DNA of 64,000 nucleotides from an uncultured Faecalibacterium sp. (GCA_934561555.1 CAKTGQ010000004.1:62001-126000); one strand, 5' to 3'; shown: positions 52,400-61,687, numbered from the stretch's first letter. Notes: a model not told the origin generated them from the sequence alone. Translations and numbers: made by a program.

Positions 52400-52572
52400 C
52401 CAGCGGCAAAGGCTTACGCCTTCACAGCCTGAAAGCTGATCTGCTCAATGGCCTCGTTGAGGACGATGGTGCCGATAATGTCAAAAGGTCGTTAGACTCT
52501 TTCCAAGCCGTCCACACTCAGCACAACGCCGGTGATGTAGGATGCCTTCTCCGAGGCATCGAGAATTGTTCG
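52400..52572 (-). pseudogene. Remnant of a short-chain dehydrogenase C-terminus and another fragment
   Basis: On the minus strand, right after the GNAT stop, one frame reads DASEKASYITGVVLSVDGLE and then stops (TAA at 52491-52493). The ASYITG..VDG run is the C-terminal signature of FabG-like short-chain dehydrogenases, but the rest of the gene is missing. The same frame then gives RPFDIIGTIVLNEAIEQISF before another stop, a piece I cannot identify. Both look like broken leftovers. Confidence 0.55.
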
Positions 52573-53091
52573 TCAATTTTCGGAAGCTGACGGCAGGGTG
52601 TTCCCGTATGAGATGTCCAGCCGCATCTGGTACCACACCACGCCGCCGTGGGTGGAGCCGGAAACGCCCTCGTTCACAAAACCGAACTTTGCGTAGTAGT
52701 GCAAAAGTTTCTCCTTGCAGGTCAGCACAAGCCCCTTTCGCCCCTGCGCACGGGCATCCGCAATGGCTCTTTGCAGCAGCAGCCCGGCATAGCCCCGGCG
52801 GCGGCAGCGCGGGAGGGTGTTCACCCCAAAGATCATCTGCCATACGCCGTTTTCATCATGCAGGGCGGCATCTGCGTACATCTCATCGGTCAGGTCGGGC
52901 GTGTCGGTGCAAAAGCCGTCCACAAAGGCCACCAGTTCCCCCTGCTCAAACAGCAGCCAGAAATGCTCCGCATAGTGTGCCAGCCGCCCGGCAAATTCTT
53001 CTGCCGTGGCAGCCTCCGCTGCCGGAAAACAGGCCGCCTCCACGGCGGCAATGGCGGGCAGGTCATCCAGTGTTGCATTGCGTATCTCCAT
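52573..53091 (-). CDS. GNAT family N-acetyltransferase
   Basis: A 172-residue acyl-CoA-dependent acetyltransferase. The N-terminus is MEIRNATLDDLPAIAAVEAACF, the acetyl-CoA loop is RCRRRGYAGLLLQRAI (R-x-x-G-x-A type), and KLLHYYAKFGFVNEG ends the fold. The substrate is unknown. AGGAGAG lies before the ATG at 53089-53091; the longer frame covers the divergent recG promoter. The C-terminal 15 residues (YGNTLPSASEN) abut the SDR remnant. Confidence 0.88.
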   Translation of the reverse strand: MEIRNATLDDLPAIAAVEAACFPAAEAATAEEFAGRLAHYAEHFWLLFEQGELVAFVDGFCTDTPDLTDEMYADAALHDENGVWQMIFGVNTLPRCRRRGYAGLLLQRAIADARAQGRKGLVLTCKEKLLHYYAKFGFVNEGVSGSTHGGVVWYQMRLDISYGNTLPSASEN

Positions 53092-53218
53092 GGTATCTCT
53101 CCTCTCTTTCTCTGTGCTACCAGTGTACCACAGCTGCCGCGCAAAGGCAAAGTATTTGCATCCGTTCCCCGTCCGTGTTACAATGGCTATACTACACTTG
53201 GAAGGGAGTTGAAACGCC

Positions 53219-55279
53219 ATGCCCACCGAAAACCGCACTACCTTAACGCCGGACACCCCGGTACGCTACCTGAAAGGGGTGGGACCCAAGACCGCAGAGC
53301 GGTTCGAGAAGCTGGGCATCGTGACGCTGGCAGACCTGCTGTGCCACTATCCCCGGCGGTACATCGACTTTTCCAAACCCTACTCCATCGCGGAAGCCCC
53401 CGCCGACACCGAATGCGTGGTAAAGGCCGAAGTGTTTGCAAAGCCCGGTGGGCGCATTCTGCCGGGCGGGCGGCGGATGGAGCGCATCACTGCCGGGGAC
53501 GATGTGGCCAGTCTGGAGATCACATGGTTCAACAACCCCTACGCCACCCAAAAATTGCAGCTGGGGCAGGAATACTATTTTCAGGGCATCGTCACCGGCG
53601 GGATGCTGCGCCGCCAGATGGTCAACCCGCAGGTGCGCACCGCTGAACAGATCCAGGCCGCGCCCTTTGAAGCCGTTTACCCCCAGACCGAGGGACTACC
53701 CAGCAGCGCCATCTCCCGCTGCATCCGGCAGCTTTTGCCCCATGCGGAGCTGCTGCCCGACCCGCTGCCGCCGGAGATGCTGCAAAAATACCGTCTGCTG
53801 CCCAAGGCCGAGGCGGTACGCGCCATCCACTGCCCTGCCACCGAGGAACAGGCTGCAGCGGCGCGGCGGCGGCTCATTTACGAAGAACTGCTGGTACTGC
53901 AATTGGGCATCGGACGGATGCGCAGCCGGGGCGCTGCGGCCACCGGCGCGCCCATGCGCCGCGCCGACCCTGCCCCTTTCTGGCAGAGCCTGCCCTTTGC
54001 CCCCACCGGGGCGCAGCGCCGCGCGGTGGAGGAAATTTTAAACGATATGGCGGGCGAGACCGCCATGAACCGCCTGTTGCAGGGCGATGTTGGCAGCGGC
54101 AAAACGCTGGTGGCAGCTGCCGCCATCTGGGCGTGCATCCGGGCGGGATATCAGGCCGCGCTGCTGGCACCTACCGAAATTCTGGCCGCGCAGCACGCCG
54201 AGGGGCTCAACCGGCTGCTTGCCCCCTTCGGGATGCGGGTCGCCCTGCTGACCGGCGGCATGAAGGCTGCCGCCCGCCGCACCACGCTGGCCGCCATCCG
54301 CAATGACGAAGCCGACCTTGTGGTGGGCACCCACGCCCTGATGAGCGAAGGGGTGGAGTTTGCCCGGCTGGGTCTGGCGGTCATTGACGAACAGCACCGC
54401 TTTGGGGTGCGTCAGCGCGGTGCACTGGCGGAAAAAGCCGCAAACCCGCACCTGCTGGTCATGAGCGCCACCCCCATCCCCCGCACGCTGGGGCTTTTGA
54501 TCTACGGCGACTTGGACATTTCCATTCTGGACGAGCTGCCCCCCGGGCGCACCCCGGTCAAGACCCGCTGCATCACCGGCAAGCGGCGGCAGGACCTGTA
54601 CCGCTTTCTGGACAGCGAGATCGACAAAGGGCGGCAGGTGTATCTGGTCTGCCCCGCCATCGAGGATGTGCCGGACGGCGGGCTGAACGCCGTCAAGACC
54701 TACTACGAGGACATTGCCAAGGCACTGCTGCCTGACCGCCGGGTGGGGCTGATGCACGGCAAGCTGAAACCCAAGGAAAAAGCCGCCGTCATGGAGGATT
54801 TCAAGGCCGGACGGCTGGACGCACTGGTGTCCACCACCGTCATTGAGGTGGGCGTGGACGTGCCCAACGCCAGCGTGATGGTGATCGAAAACGCCGAGCG
54901 CTACGGTCTGAGCGCCCTGCACCAGCTGCGCGGCCGTGTGGGACGCGGTGCCGCCGAGAGCTGGTGCTTCCTTGTCAGCGACAACACCAGCGAGGCCGTA
55001 CAGAAGCGACTGAAATTTCTCTGCTCCACCACCGACGGCTTTGCCGTGGCGCAGTACGACCTGGAGACCCGCGGCCCCGGCGACTTTTTCGGCAGCCGTC
55101 AGCACGGTCTGCCCACCTTACAGATCGCCGATTTGATGAACGATACCCGCACCCTACACGCCGCCCAGAGCGAAGCCGCTGCATTGCTTGCCGCCGACCC
55201 GCTGCTGGAAAGCCCTGCGCACGCTTTGCTGGCTGCGCAGGTGCAGCAGATGTTCGACAAGGCCGGGCCGATGAACTGA
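53219..55279 (+). CDS. recG: ATP-dependent DNA helicase RecG
   Basis: Remodels stalled replication forks and branched DNA. The 686-residue protein has the N-terminal wedge domain (VRYLKGVGPKTAERFEKLGI, then ITWFNNPYATQKL), Walker A GDVGSGKTLVAAAAIW, VVGTHALMSEGV, the DEQH-box IDEQHRFGVRQR, SATPIPRTL, and the C-terminal helicase motifs VSTTVIEVGVDVPNAS and HQLRGRVGRG. Length is normal. AAGGGAG lies before the ATG. A 3' terminator separates it from the next unit. Confidence 0.97.
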   Translation: MPTENRTTLTPDTPVRYLKGVGPKTAERFEKLGIVTLADLLCHYPRRYIDFSKPYSIAEAPADTECVVKAEVFAKPGGRILPGGRRMERITAGDDVASLEITWFNNPYATQKLQLGQEYYFQGIVTGGMLRRQMVNPQVRTAEQIQAAPFEAVYPQTEGLPSSAISRCIRQLLPHAELLPDPLPPEMLQKYRLLPKAEAVRAIHCPATEEQAAAARRRLIYEELLVLQLGIGRMRSRGAAATGAPMRRADPAPFWQSLPFAPTGAQRRAVEEILNDMAGETAMNRLLQGDVGSGKTLVAAAAIWACIRAGYQAALLAPTEILAAQHAEGLNRLLAPFGMRVALLTGGMKAAARRTTLAAIRNDEADLVVGTHALMSEGVEFARLGLAVIDEQHRFGVRQRGALAEKAANPHLLVMSATPIPRTLGLLIYGDLDISILDELPPGRTPVKTRCITGKRRQDLYRFLDSEIDKGRQVYLVCPAIEDVPDGGLNAVKTYYEDIAKALLPDRRVGLMHGKLKPKEKAAVMEDFKAGRLDALVSTTVIEVGVDVPNASVMVIENAERYGLSALHQLRGRVGRGAAESWCFLVSDNTSEAVQKRLKFLCSTTDGFAVAQYDLETRGPGDFFGSRQHGLPTLQIADLMNDTRTLHAAQSEAAALLAADPLLESPAHALLAAQVQQMFDKAGPMN

Positions 55280-55345
55280 GGACGATTTTAAGTGCGCTCC
55301 GCTTTGCTTTGCGCAACTTCAGCGGAAAAAATATTTTTTTAGTTC

Positions 55346-55385
55346 GCGTATATCGCGGCCTGCGGGCCGCGATATACGCTTTTTT
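55346..55385 (+). terminator. Terminator after recG
   Basis: A perfect 15-bp stem GCGTATATCGCGGCC, loop TGCG, then TTTTTT. Confidence 0.9.
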
Positions 55386-55437
55386 CACAGGAGGGGTCGT
55401 GCCGGTAAACGGCATCTGTTGCTGCGACTTCACGCAT

Positions 55438-55473
55438 AAAAAAGCGGGTCAGAAGCGCTCAGGCTTCCGACCC
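55438..55473 (-). terminator. Terminator after the acyltransferase gene
   Basis: On the minus strand GGGTCGGAAGC pairs with GCTTCTGACCC (one mismatch) and is followed by GCTTTTTTATG. Confidence 0.75.
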
Positions 55474-55484
55474 ACGATAGGATA

Positions 55485-56597
55485 TTATTCTTCTTTGCTC
55501 CCGACGATCCTTTGCAGGATGCGGGTTGCAAAAACATCCACCTTTTCTTCCAGTACGGGCAGGCGCAGCAGGCGGTAGAGCCGCTGATACACGGCATCCA
55601 CCGCGTAGCCCGCCACGGCGATCAGCAGCACCGCACCGGTCAGGTAAGCCAGCGAGGGCAGCAGTGCCCCGCCGAACCGGGGCAGGTCGACCAGCTGCCA
55701 CAGCAGCACCCGGGTAAAATCGCTGTCGTGCAGCAGGTACACCCCGAAGGACAGCGGTGCCAGCCGGAACACCCAGCGCCGCCAGTAGTCTGAGCGGATG
55801 CGGATATTCTGGAACAGCAGAAACATTGCTGCCGAGGCAATGACCGTAGCCAGTGCCTGATAGCCGTTGACAGTATTCACAAAGCCGTTCAGGTGCAGGG
55901 TGTTTTCCACCCGCAGCGCCAGCATCCGGTTGAAAAGTCCCGCCGCCGAAGCCGCCAGATACGCCAGAATGCACAGCCCACTGGGCACGCTCACCCGGTA
56001 TTTGCGGAAATAAGCCGCAATAAAATACAGAGTGTAAAACCAGATAAAGCTGTATCCGTTATTCACAAAGGTCGCATCCGTTGCCCAGTAGAACAGCGTG
56101 CCCCACACGCTTTGCAGCAGCAGTGCCACCACCAGCAGCGTTTTGTACTGCCGCCTGTCAAGGCTTTGCACCACCGTGTTCAGCGCCGGCACCGAAAGGT
56201 ACATCAGAAAATAGGCCGAGGCGAACCAGTAGCCGTTGGAGGTAAGGGGCAAAAGCGCCCGGAGCAACGCAACAGTCGAAAGCGACACTGCCCCCGCCTT
56301 GACCGCAACGCAGAAGGTGAGCATGGAATAAAACCACACCTGTGCCCCGATGCGGAACAGCCGCCCGGCGCGGACAGGCCCTTTGCGCTCCGACAGGTAA
56401 TAGCCGGAAAGCATTACAAAGCAGTTGGTGGATACACGCGCCAGAATAAACAGCAGCCAGTAGATCCAGAATGCCGCCGACCCCTGCGGTGCCGCACTGC
56501 CCAGCCCGCCGTGTCCGATGCCGTGCATCAGCACAATCATTACCATACTGATGATGCGCATCATCTCAAAACCGCTATGCCGTTTTTGTTCTTCCAT
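55485..56597 (-). CDS. Membrane-bound acyltransferase 3 family protein
   Basis: A 370-residue protein of about 10 membrane segments in the OafA/WecH acyltransferase family, which add acetyl or other acyl groups to surface sugars. Seen: FEMMRIISMVMIVLMHGIGH (family start with conserved R and H), FVMLSGYYLS, NGYWFASAYFLMYLSVPALN, and SFGVYLLHDSD near the C-terminus. It is the last gene of a unit with a glycosyltransferase and a phosphoesterase, fitting cell-surface glycan modification. Confidence 0.85.
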   Translation of the reverse strand: MEEQKRHSGFEMMRIISMVMIVLMHGIGHGGLGSAAPQGSAAFWIYWLLFILARVSTNCFVMLSGYYLSERKGPVRAGRLFRIGAQVWFYSMLTFCVAVKAGAVSLSTVALLRALLPLTSNGYWFASAYFLMYLSVPALNTVVQSLDRRQYKTLLVVALLLQSVWGTLFYWATDATFVNNGYSFIWFYTLYFIAAYFRKYRVSVPSGLCILAYLAASAAGLFNRMLALRVENTLHLNGFVNTVNGYQALATVIASAAMFLLFQNIRIRSDYWRRWVFRLAPLSFGVYLLHDSDFTRVLLWQLVDLPRFGGALLPSLAYLTGAVLLIAVAGYAVDAVYQRLYRLLRLPVLEEKVDVFATRILQRIVGSKEE

Positions 56598-56612
56598 ACC
56601 CCGTTTTCCCCC

Positions 56613-57647
56613 TTATATTTTCCCCGTTTCCAGCTGCCGCAAGGCCTGCCGCACCTGCTGCTCCGGCCGCAGCCACGCCTGATAATACGCCGCATTGTGC
56701 TGCGCCATAGCCAGTATCGCCGCCGGGTCTGTCAGCAGCTGCCGCAGCTGCATCTCGCACTGTACCGGGGACGTATACGTTTTGTAGTTTTTTCCCTCTT
56801 TAAAACCGCCCGGCAAGGTATACCGCAGCGGCTCGGTGACGATGGCGCGCCCCGCCGCCACATACTCTGCCAGTTTCCAGCCGGTAGAGCCGTGCAGTCC
56901 GGTAGACGCCACACAGATCTCCGTGTGCTGCATCCGGTGCAGATAGGCGCGCTTGCCGGTCAGCTTGTCCGGCAGGATCAGTTCCGGGCACAGCTGCCGG
57001 GCGCAGGCGTTGTCGGATACGCCGCCGGTGAACTGCGCCGGGAAGGCGCTTTGCAGCCGGTGCAACAGCTCAATGCGGTCTGCGTTCACCTGCCGCCACT
57101 CTGCCTGCAGTTCCGGGTATTGCCGCACCGCCGGCTCCTCCGGGTCCCACAGACGGGTCAGGAAAAGGATACGCGGCTTTTTGCGCACCCGGGTCAGCCG
57201 GGCTTCAAAGTCCTGCGGGTAGCACCGGGTGGAAAGCGCCCACTGCTTCAGGCGGCTTTTTGCGCTGCGCTCCGCTTCCAGCGGCGAGCCCGGACAGGTA
57301 ACGTAGTAGTTCAGCCCCAATGGCCGCAGCTTTGCGGGGATATCGTCCGGGAACTGCCGGTTCTTCTCCGCCGAAAAGCTGCGCTTGAACACCACATCTG
57401 CCCGGTAGAACAGCGCCAGCACCGCCGCAGGGTCGTTATAGAAGTAGCCGTCCATCAGGTCGAACACCACCGTGCGGCCGTCGATTTCGGTTTCCAGCAG
57501 CGCTTCCCGGGCAATGGGACTGCCCTGCCGCTCGTCCTGTACCCGCAATGTCAGTTCCCCGCGCTTTGCCAGCAGAGTAAAGCCTGCCAGAATGCCGCTG
57601 ATGTGCGCCGCGCCCTCTCGGGTGGCAAGTTTTACTGTGACCTGCAT
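56613..57647 (-). CDS. Glycosyltransferase-like protein (CgeB/GT4-type C-terminus)
   Basis: A 344-residue soluble protein. The C-terminal half has CVASTGLHGSTGWKLAEYVA, then GRAIVTEPL, which is the donor-site pattern of spore-maturation/CgeB-like and GT4 glycosyltransferases (conserved Glu in E-Y/F-x-A). The N-terminal half has no clear motif. Only 15 bases separate it from the acyltransferase downstream and 8 from the phosphoesterase upstream. Donor and acceptor sugars are unknown. Confidence 0.68.
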   Translation of the reverse strand: MQVTVKLATREGAAHISGILAGFTLLAKRGELTLRVQDERQGSPIAREALLETEIDGRTVVFDLMDGYFYNDPAAVLALFYRADVVFKRSFSAEKNRQFPDDIPAKLRPLGLNYYVTCPGSPLEAERSAKSRLKQWALSTRCYPQDFEARLTRVRKKPRILFLTRLWDPEEPAVRQYPELQAEWRQVNADRIELLHRLQSAFPAQFTGGVSDNACARQLCPELILPDKLTGKRAYLHRMQHTEICVASTGLHGSTGWKLAEYVAAGRAIVTEPLRYTLPGGFKEGKNYKTYTSPVQCEMQLRQLLTDPAAILAMAQHNAAYYQAWLRPEQQVRQALRQLETGKI

Positions 57648-57655
57648 ATTCCCTC

Positions 57656-58348
57656 CTATCGGTGGAACAGCCCGGTGCGCCGCTCACCCATGGGGATGAC
57701 ATCGCAGAACACGCACCGGCTCTTGGTGGAAAGCTGCACATCCTTGTGATAGCAGCCGAAAAACCATTTTTCGTAGGTCAGCTTGAGCAATACCTCATCC
57801 AGAAACAAATGCAGACGGTTGCTCTCGCCAAGGGCAAGGGCGGTAAAATCCAAAAATCTGCTTGGTGCATCGTGGGTCAGCACATAATCTACCTTGTAAT
57901 CTACCGCCTCTAAGTTGCGGCGGCAGGTGTCGTACTCCTCGTCACTGGGCATCTCCTGCTTCCACCAGTTCACGCCCGGCTCCCGGTCGTCCTTATCCTG
58001 ACTTTCCGCGCCGCCGAAGCAGAGATAGGTCTTGCCCTCCAGCTCCAGCACGCTGCCCCGGCACACATGGTACACATTGCCGCCAAGGCTCTGCACCCTG
58101 CCGCCGAACAGCTCCGTCTCCGGGTACTGCGCCAGCAGGTCGTAGTTTTCGTGGCTACCGTCCAGAAACAGCACCGTGTAGGGGCGCTTGCGCAGCCAGT
58201 CCAGCCGCTTGCGCTCTGCGGCGCTGCCGTCCCACACAAAGCCGAAATCCCCCAGCACCACCACGGTGTCCTTTTTGCCCAGCCAGCGCAGCTTGCCCTG
58301 CTTGAAGCGCTGGATATCGCCGTGGGTGTCCCCTGTAAGATATACCAT
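57656..58348 (-). CDS. Metallophosphoesterase
   Basis: A calcineurin-like phosphoesterase of 230 residues. Seen: VYLTGDTHGDIQRF (metal Asp and His), VVVLGDFGFVWDG, LFLDGSHENYDLL (GNHE-like), YVLTHDAPSRFLD and WFFGCYHKDVQ. The last motif usually reads GHxH, and here the first His is Cys, which may alter metal binding. The ATG at 58346-58348 has GGAGG 6 bases upstream; the longer frame starts in the leader. It begins the unit with the glycosyltransferase and acyltransferase. Confidence 0.85.
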   Translation of the reverse strand: MVYLTGDTHGDIQRFKQGKLRWLGKKDTVVVLGDFGFVWDGSAAERKRLDWLRKRPYTVLFLDGSHENYDLLAQYPETELFGGRVQSLGGNVYHVCRGSVLELEGKTYLCFGGAESQDKDDREPGVNWWKQEMPSDEEYDTCRRNLEAVDYKVDYVLTHDAPSRFLDFTALALGESNRLHLFLDEVLLKLTYEKWFFGCYHKDVQLSTKSRCVFCDVIPMGERRTGLFHR

Positions 58349-58528
58349 TCCTGCCCTCCCTGCCGGAGCGAAAGAACGGTGTAAAACACCGCAAGGCTCT
58401 TGTAACACCCCGGCAAACCTGTTATTATTATAGAACACAGCACACTTGCTGCAAATTTGATCTTCCGGCGCGCCGCACAGCGCAGCCGTATCTCGTATAT
58501 TTTATCGCTTTTTAAAGGAATTGTCCAC

Positions 58529-59872
58529 ATGAAACGTATTTTTGCACTGGTTCTCTCATTTGTATTCCTGCTCAGCTGCCTTGTGCTGCCCGCCGGAGCC
58601 ATGTTCGACCCCAGCCCGGTGTATCAGGTGCAGGCTGCAAGCGCCTATATCGTGAACACCGATACCAACATCATCGTCTATGATAAGGACAGCACAAAGC
58701 AGGTATCTGCCGGCGGTCTGACCAAATATATGACCCTTGCCGTGCTGCTGACCAACTACGCCGACCAGCTGGACAGCACCTTCCAGATGCCCTTTGCCAT
58801 CTCGGACTATGTTTACAACACCAACAACGCGGATATGCGCTCCAACGAGACTTTCACCTACCGCGAGGCCATGTATGCCATGCTTACCCGCAACGCAAAC
58901 GAGGCGGCCATGGGTGTGGCGTACACCCTTTCCGGCGGGGATCTGGACGGCTGGGTGGCGCAGATGAATACCCTGTCCCAGCGCATCGGCACTACCGCCA
59001 GCACATGGACGGACGCCTGCGGCATCGACAGCGGCAACACCACCTGCGCCGTGGACATGTACCTGATTTTGCGCTATCTGATGAGCTTTGATGCCTTTGT
59101 GGAGGTGTCCGGTGCGCCCAGCTTTACCATGCCCGCCAAGGAGAAGCACCGTTCCTCCTCGGTGCTGGTCAGCCAGAACGCGGCGCTGAGCAAAGGCAGC
59201 GGCGGCAGCTACTACCGCAGCGCCATGCAGGGCGGTATGTGCAGCGTGACCGCCTTTAAAAATGATACCGGCACCCAGAGCTATGTTTCGTGGGGCAACA
59301 AGGACGGTGCTACCTATATCTTCTGTGTGATGGAAAGCCCCGACAGCTGCGATACCCTTGGCTACGCCAACCGCCGCCCTGCCCTGTTCGAGACGGTCAA
59401 GCTGATGGACTGGGTGTTCGACAGCTTTTCCATTCAGGCTGCACTGGACACCGACCTGACCATTGCAGAGATCCCGGTCAAATATTCCTCCGATACCGAC
59501 ACCTTGCAGCTGTACCCCAACGACAGCATGATGACTCTGCTGCCCTCCACCAGCGACGGCACCGTCACACAGAAATACTTCCATCTGCCGGACTACGTCT
59601 GCGCGCCCATCCAGCAGGGCGATGTAGTGGGCACAGTGGAGCTGAAGCTGGCGGGTGAGACCATCGGCGTGGTGGAACTGATTGCCGGACAGGACGTAGC
59701 CCGTAACCCGCTGCTGTTCGGAGTGGACAAGGTGAAGGAGTTCTTGACCAGCCTGTACCTGAAAGTGGTGCTGGTGCTCAGCCTGATCGCCGCCCTGATC
59801 TACGGGCTGTGGCTGCTGTGCGCCAACTGGAACCGCCGCAAGCCAACCAAAAAGATCCACCGCCGCTATTGA
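58529..59872 (+). CDS. DacA/PBP5-family protein lacking catalytic motifs (probable pseudoenzyme)
   Basis: Resembles D-alanyl-D-alanine carboxypeptidases (peptidase S11). A signal peptide (MKRIFALVLSFVFLLSCLVL..AGA) is followed by a penicillin-binding fold, a C-terminal PBP5-like domain and a membrane anchor (VVLVLSLIAALIYGLWLLC) with a basic tail. The active-site SxxK reads GLTK, SxN reads NAN, and KTG reads QGG, so Ser, Ser and Lys are all lost. It cannot be an ordinary carboxypeptidase and may bind peptidoglycan as a scaffold or regulator. Start at 58529 follows AAAGGAA. Confidence 0.85.
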   Translation: MKRIFALVLSFVFLLSCLVLPAGAMFDPSPVYQVQAASAYIVNTDTNIIVYDKDSTKQVSAGGLTKYMTLAVLLTNYADQLDSTFQMPFAISDYVYNTNNADMRSNETFTYREAMYAMLTRNANEAAMGVAYTLSGGDLDGWVAQMNTLSQRIGTTASTWTDACGIDSGNTTCAVDMYLILRYLMSFDAFVEVSGAPSFTMPAKEKHRSSSVLVSQNAALSKGSGGSYYRSAMQGGMCSVTAFKNDTGTQSYVSWGNKDGATYIFCVMESPDSCDTLGYANRRPALFETVKLMDWVFDSFSIQAALDTDLTIAEIPVKYSSDTDTLQLYPNDSMMTLLPSTSDGTVTQKYFHLPDYVCAPIQQGDVVGTVELKLAGETIGVVELIAGQDVARNPLLFGVDKVKEFLTSLYLKVVLVLSLIAALIYGLWLLCANWNRRKPTKKIHRRY

Positions 59873-59880
59873 GCAAAGCA

Positions 59881-59911
59881 AAAGCCCCGCACCGGATGCG
59901 GGGCTTTTTTC
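59881..59911. terminator. Bidirectional terminator between DacA-like and DmpA-like genes
   Basis: AAAAGCCCCGC, 6-base loop, GCGGGGCTTTTTT. It can serve both converging genes. Confidence 0.85.
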
Positions 59912-59925
59912 TATATTGCGGCGCT

Positions 59926-60963
59926 TCAGGCGCGGTTTTTCAAAAGCTCCGTCAGGCTGTGGAAGGTACGTCCGTGGTTGCCGGTAACCGTCTCGGCGTG
60001 GAGCAGGCTGCTGAGAACGCTTTCCTCCACGCACTCTGCCACCGCCCGGAACAGGGGGTTGATGGCGTCATCGTGGAGCAGGGTCATGGGCAGCAGGGCT
60101 TTCTCCGAGTAATGCGGCATTCGGTTAGCAGTGGTGAAGGCGATGACGATCTCGCCGCTGCCGTTGCCGCAGTAGGACCCGGTGCGGGAAAGCCCCACCA
60201 GCGCCCGGCGGCACAGCCGCCGCAGCTGCCGCTCGCTCAGGGGGATATCCGTGGCCAGCACCGTGATAATGGAGCCCTTATCCTCGTGGGGCGGGATGCT
60301 GTCGCTCAGCAGCGTACGGATGGGCGTGCCCGCCACGACGAGATCATCGAACAGTGCGTGGTTGGAAAGCACCAGTGCGCCCATGGTATAGGGCTTGCCG
60401 TCCAGCTCCACCACCCGGGAGGCAGAGCCGATGCCGCCTTTCAGGCCATGGCAGCGCATCCCTCGCCCGGCACCTACGGCACCCTCGGCAAAGTCTGCCT
60501 TGCAGTCTGCCAGCGCGGCAAAGACGTGCTGCTCGGTCACATGAAGCCCCCGGATGTCGTTCAGGCCGCAGTCGTTGCACTCGCAGACCACCGGGTTCAC
60601 GCTGCCGGTGGTCTCGCAGATGTCGGGGTTTTTCTCCAGCATATACTTCACCAGCGCGGTCTGCGCCGTGCCCACACTGAGGGTGTTGGTAAACAGGATG
60701 GGCGTTTCCAGCGTGCCCAGCTCGTCGATCTGCACAAGACCTGTGGTCTTGCCAAAGCCGTTGATGACATAGCTGGCCGCCAGCACTTTTTCGTGGAACA
60801 CGTCCCCTTGGTGGGGCAGCAGCGCCGTTACGCCGGTCTGCACCACGCCGTCTGCCAAGGTGCAGTGCCCTACCGTCACCCCCGGCACATCGCTGATCTT
60901 ATCCAGCGCACCTTTGGGCAGTGTGCCCACCTGAAAGCCCCATTCGTTCCCTGCAATGCCCAT
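59926..60963 (-). CDS. P1/S58 family peptidase (DmpA / beta-aminopeptidase type)
   Basis: An Ntn-like aminopeptidase that cleaves itself between Gly-Ala-rich sequence and a nucleophilic Ser. The 345-residue protein has KISDVPGVTVGHCTL, ETPILFTNTLSVG, RGMRCHGLKGGIGSASR, the autoprocessing region YTMGALVLSNHALFDDL (nucleophile in LVLSN), and TDIPLSERQLRRLCRRALVGLSRTGS. It acts on D-amino-acid or beta-amino-acid peptides in relatives. It has its own promoter and converges on the DacA-like gene. Confidence 0.88.
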   Translation of the reverse strand: MGIAGNEWGFQVGTLPKGALDKISDVPGVTVGHCTLADGVVQTGVTALLPHQGDVFHEKVLAASYVINGFGKTTGLVQIDELGTLETPILFTNTLSVGTAQTALVKYMLEKNPDICETTGSVNPVVCECNDCGLNDIRGLHVTEQHVFAALADCKADFAEGAVGAGRGMRCHGLKGGIGSASRVVELDGKPYTMGALVLSNHALFDDLVVAGTPIRTLLSDSIPPHEDKGSIITVLATDIPLSERQLRRLCRRALVGLSRTGSYCGNGSGEIVIAFTTANRMPHYSEKALLPMTLLHDDAINPLFRAVAECVEESVLSSLLHAETVTGNHGRTFHSLTELLKNRA

Positions 60964-60992
60964 CGTAGTTCCTCCTTGCTTTTTCTATGGGT

Positions 60993-61021
60993 ATCATAGC
61001 ATTTCTCCTGCCAAAAGTAAA
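60993..61021 (-). promoter_or_regulatory. Promoter of the P1 peptidase gene
   Basis: On the minus strand TTTACT (61016-61021), a 17-base spacer, and TATGAT (60993-60998). Confidence 0.5.
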
Positions 61022-61049
61022 CCGCTGCAACAGATTGGGGCGGGCACAG

Positions 61050-61095
61050 AAAAAGGGGCTGCCGCACATCGCTCTCACTGTGCAGCAGCCCCTTT
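61050..61095 (-). terminator. Terminator after the FUSC-type gene
   Basis: On the minus strand GGGGCTGCTGCACA pairs with TGTGCGGCAGCCCC (one bulge), then TTTTTC. Confidence 0.75.
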
Positions 61096-61129
61096 GCTAT
61101 TTTGTAAAAACGCCGCAGTGCGGTGTCTA

Positions 61130-61687
61130 TCAGGAATGTTCCACCGGACGGAAAAGCCCCTTGAACTTTTCCCAGCAAGCCACCACCCGCTCCCGCGGCA
61201 GGAAATAATTGACCAGCAGCGCCACGATGACGCCCACCGCCGTATCAAAGATGCGGTTGAGGGAGTAGGCAACGTAGGTCTCCACCGGCGTGCTGAACAG
61301 CACGATGCAAAGCACCACACCGCCGGGCTGCACGCCGCCTGGCCAGAAATACTGGCACAGCAAAATCAGCACCACGATGGCCCCACCCAGCAGCAGCGCC
61401 AATAACATACTATGGCCGCCCTGCGGGTAAAACCGCAGATACACCCAAAACACCGCAATGGCCAGCAAGCCGCCGATAAGGGTGCCGAACAGACGGTTGC
61501 CGCCGTTTTTGATCGAGTCCGGCATATCAGTGCCAAGGCCGAAAATGACACCGATGCAGGCAAACGCCGGGTTGCGCTCCAGCAGGCAGTAGACGACCGC
61601 CACCAGCATAGCCGTTATCGCCGTTTTGATGGTGCGCCAGCCCACATGCAGCCGGTAATCTTCGCGCGGGAACTGTAACATCTCCAA
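61130..61687 (-). CDS. FUSC-like / aromatic acid exporter family (ArAE_1) membrane protein
   Basis: A 185-residue protein with about five segments. LHVGWRTIKTAITAMLVAVV at the start, CIGVIFGLGTDMPDSIKNGGNRLFGTLIGG in the middle and RIFDTAVGVIVALLVNYFLP match the small Firmicute members of the FUSC/ArAE family. The cytoplasmic domain of the larger exporters is missing. No transport function is proven; the gene stands alone. Confidence 0.82.
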   Translation of the reverse strand: MEMLQFPREDYRLHVGWRTIKTAITAMLVAVVYCLLERNPAFACIGVIFGLGTDMPDSIKNGGNRLFGTLIGGLLAIAVFWVYLRFYPQGGHSMLLALLLGGAIVVLILLCQYFWPGGVQPGGVVLCIVLFSTPVETYVAYSLNRIFDTAVGVIVALLVNYFLPRERVVACWEKFKGLFRPVEHS

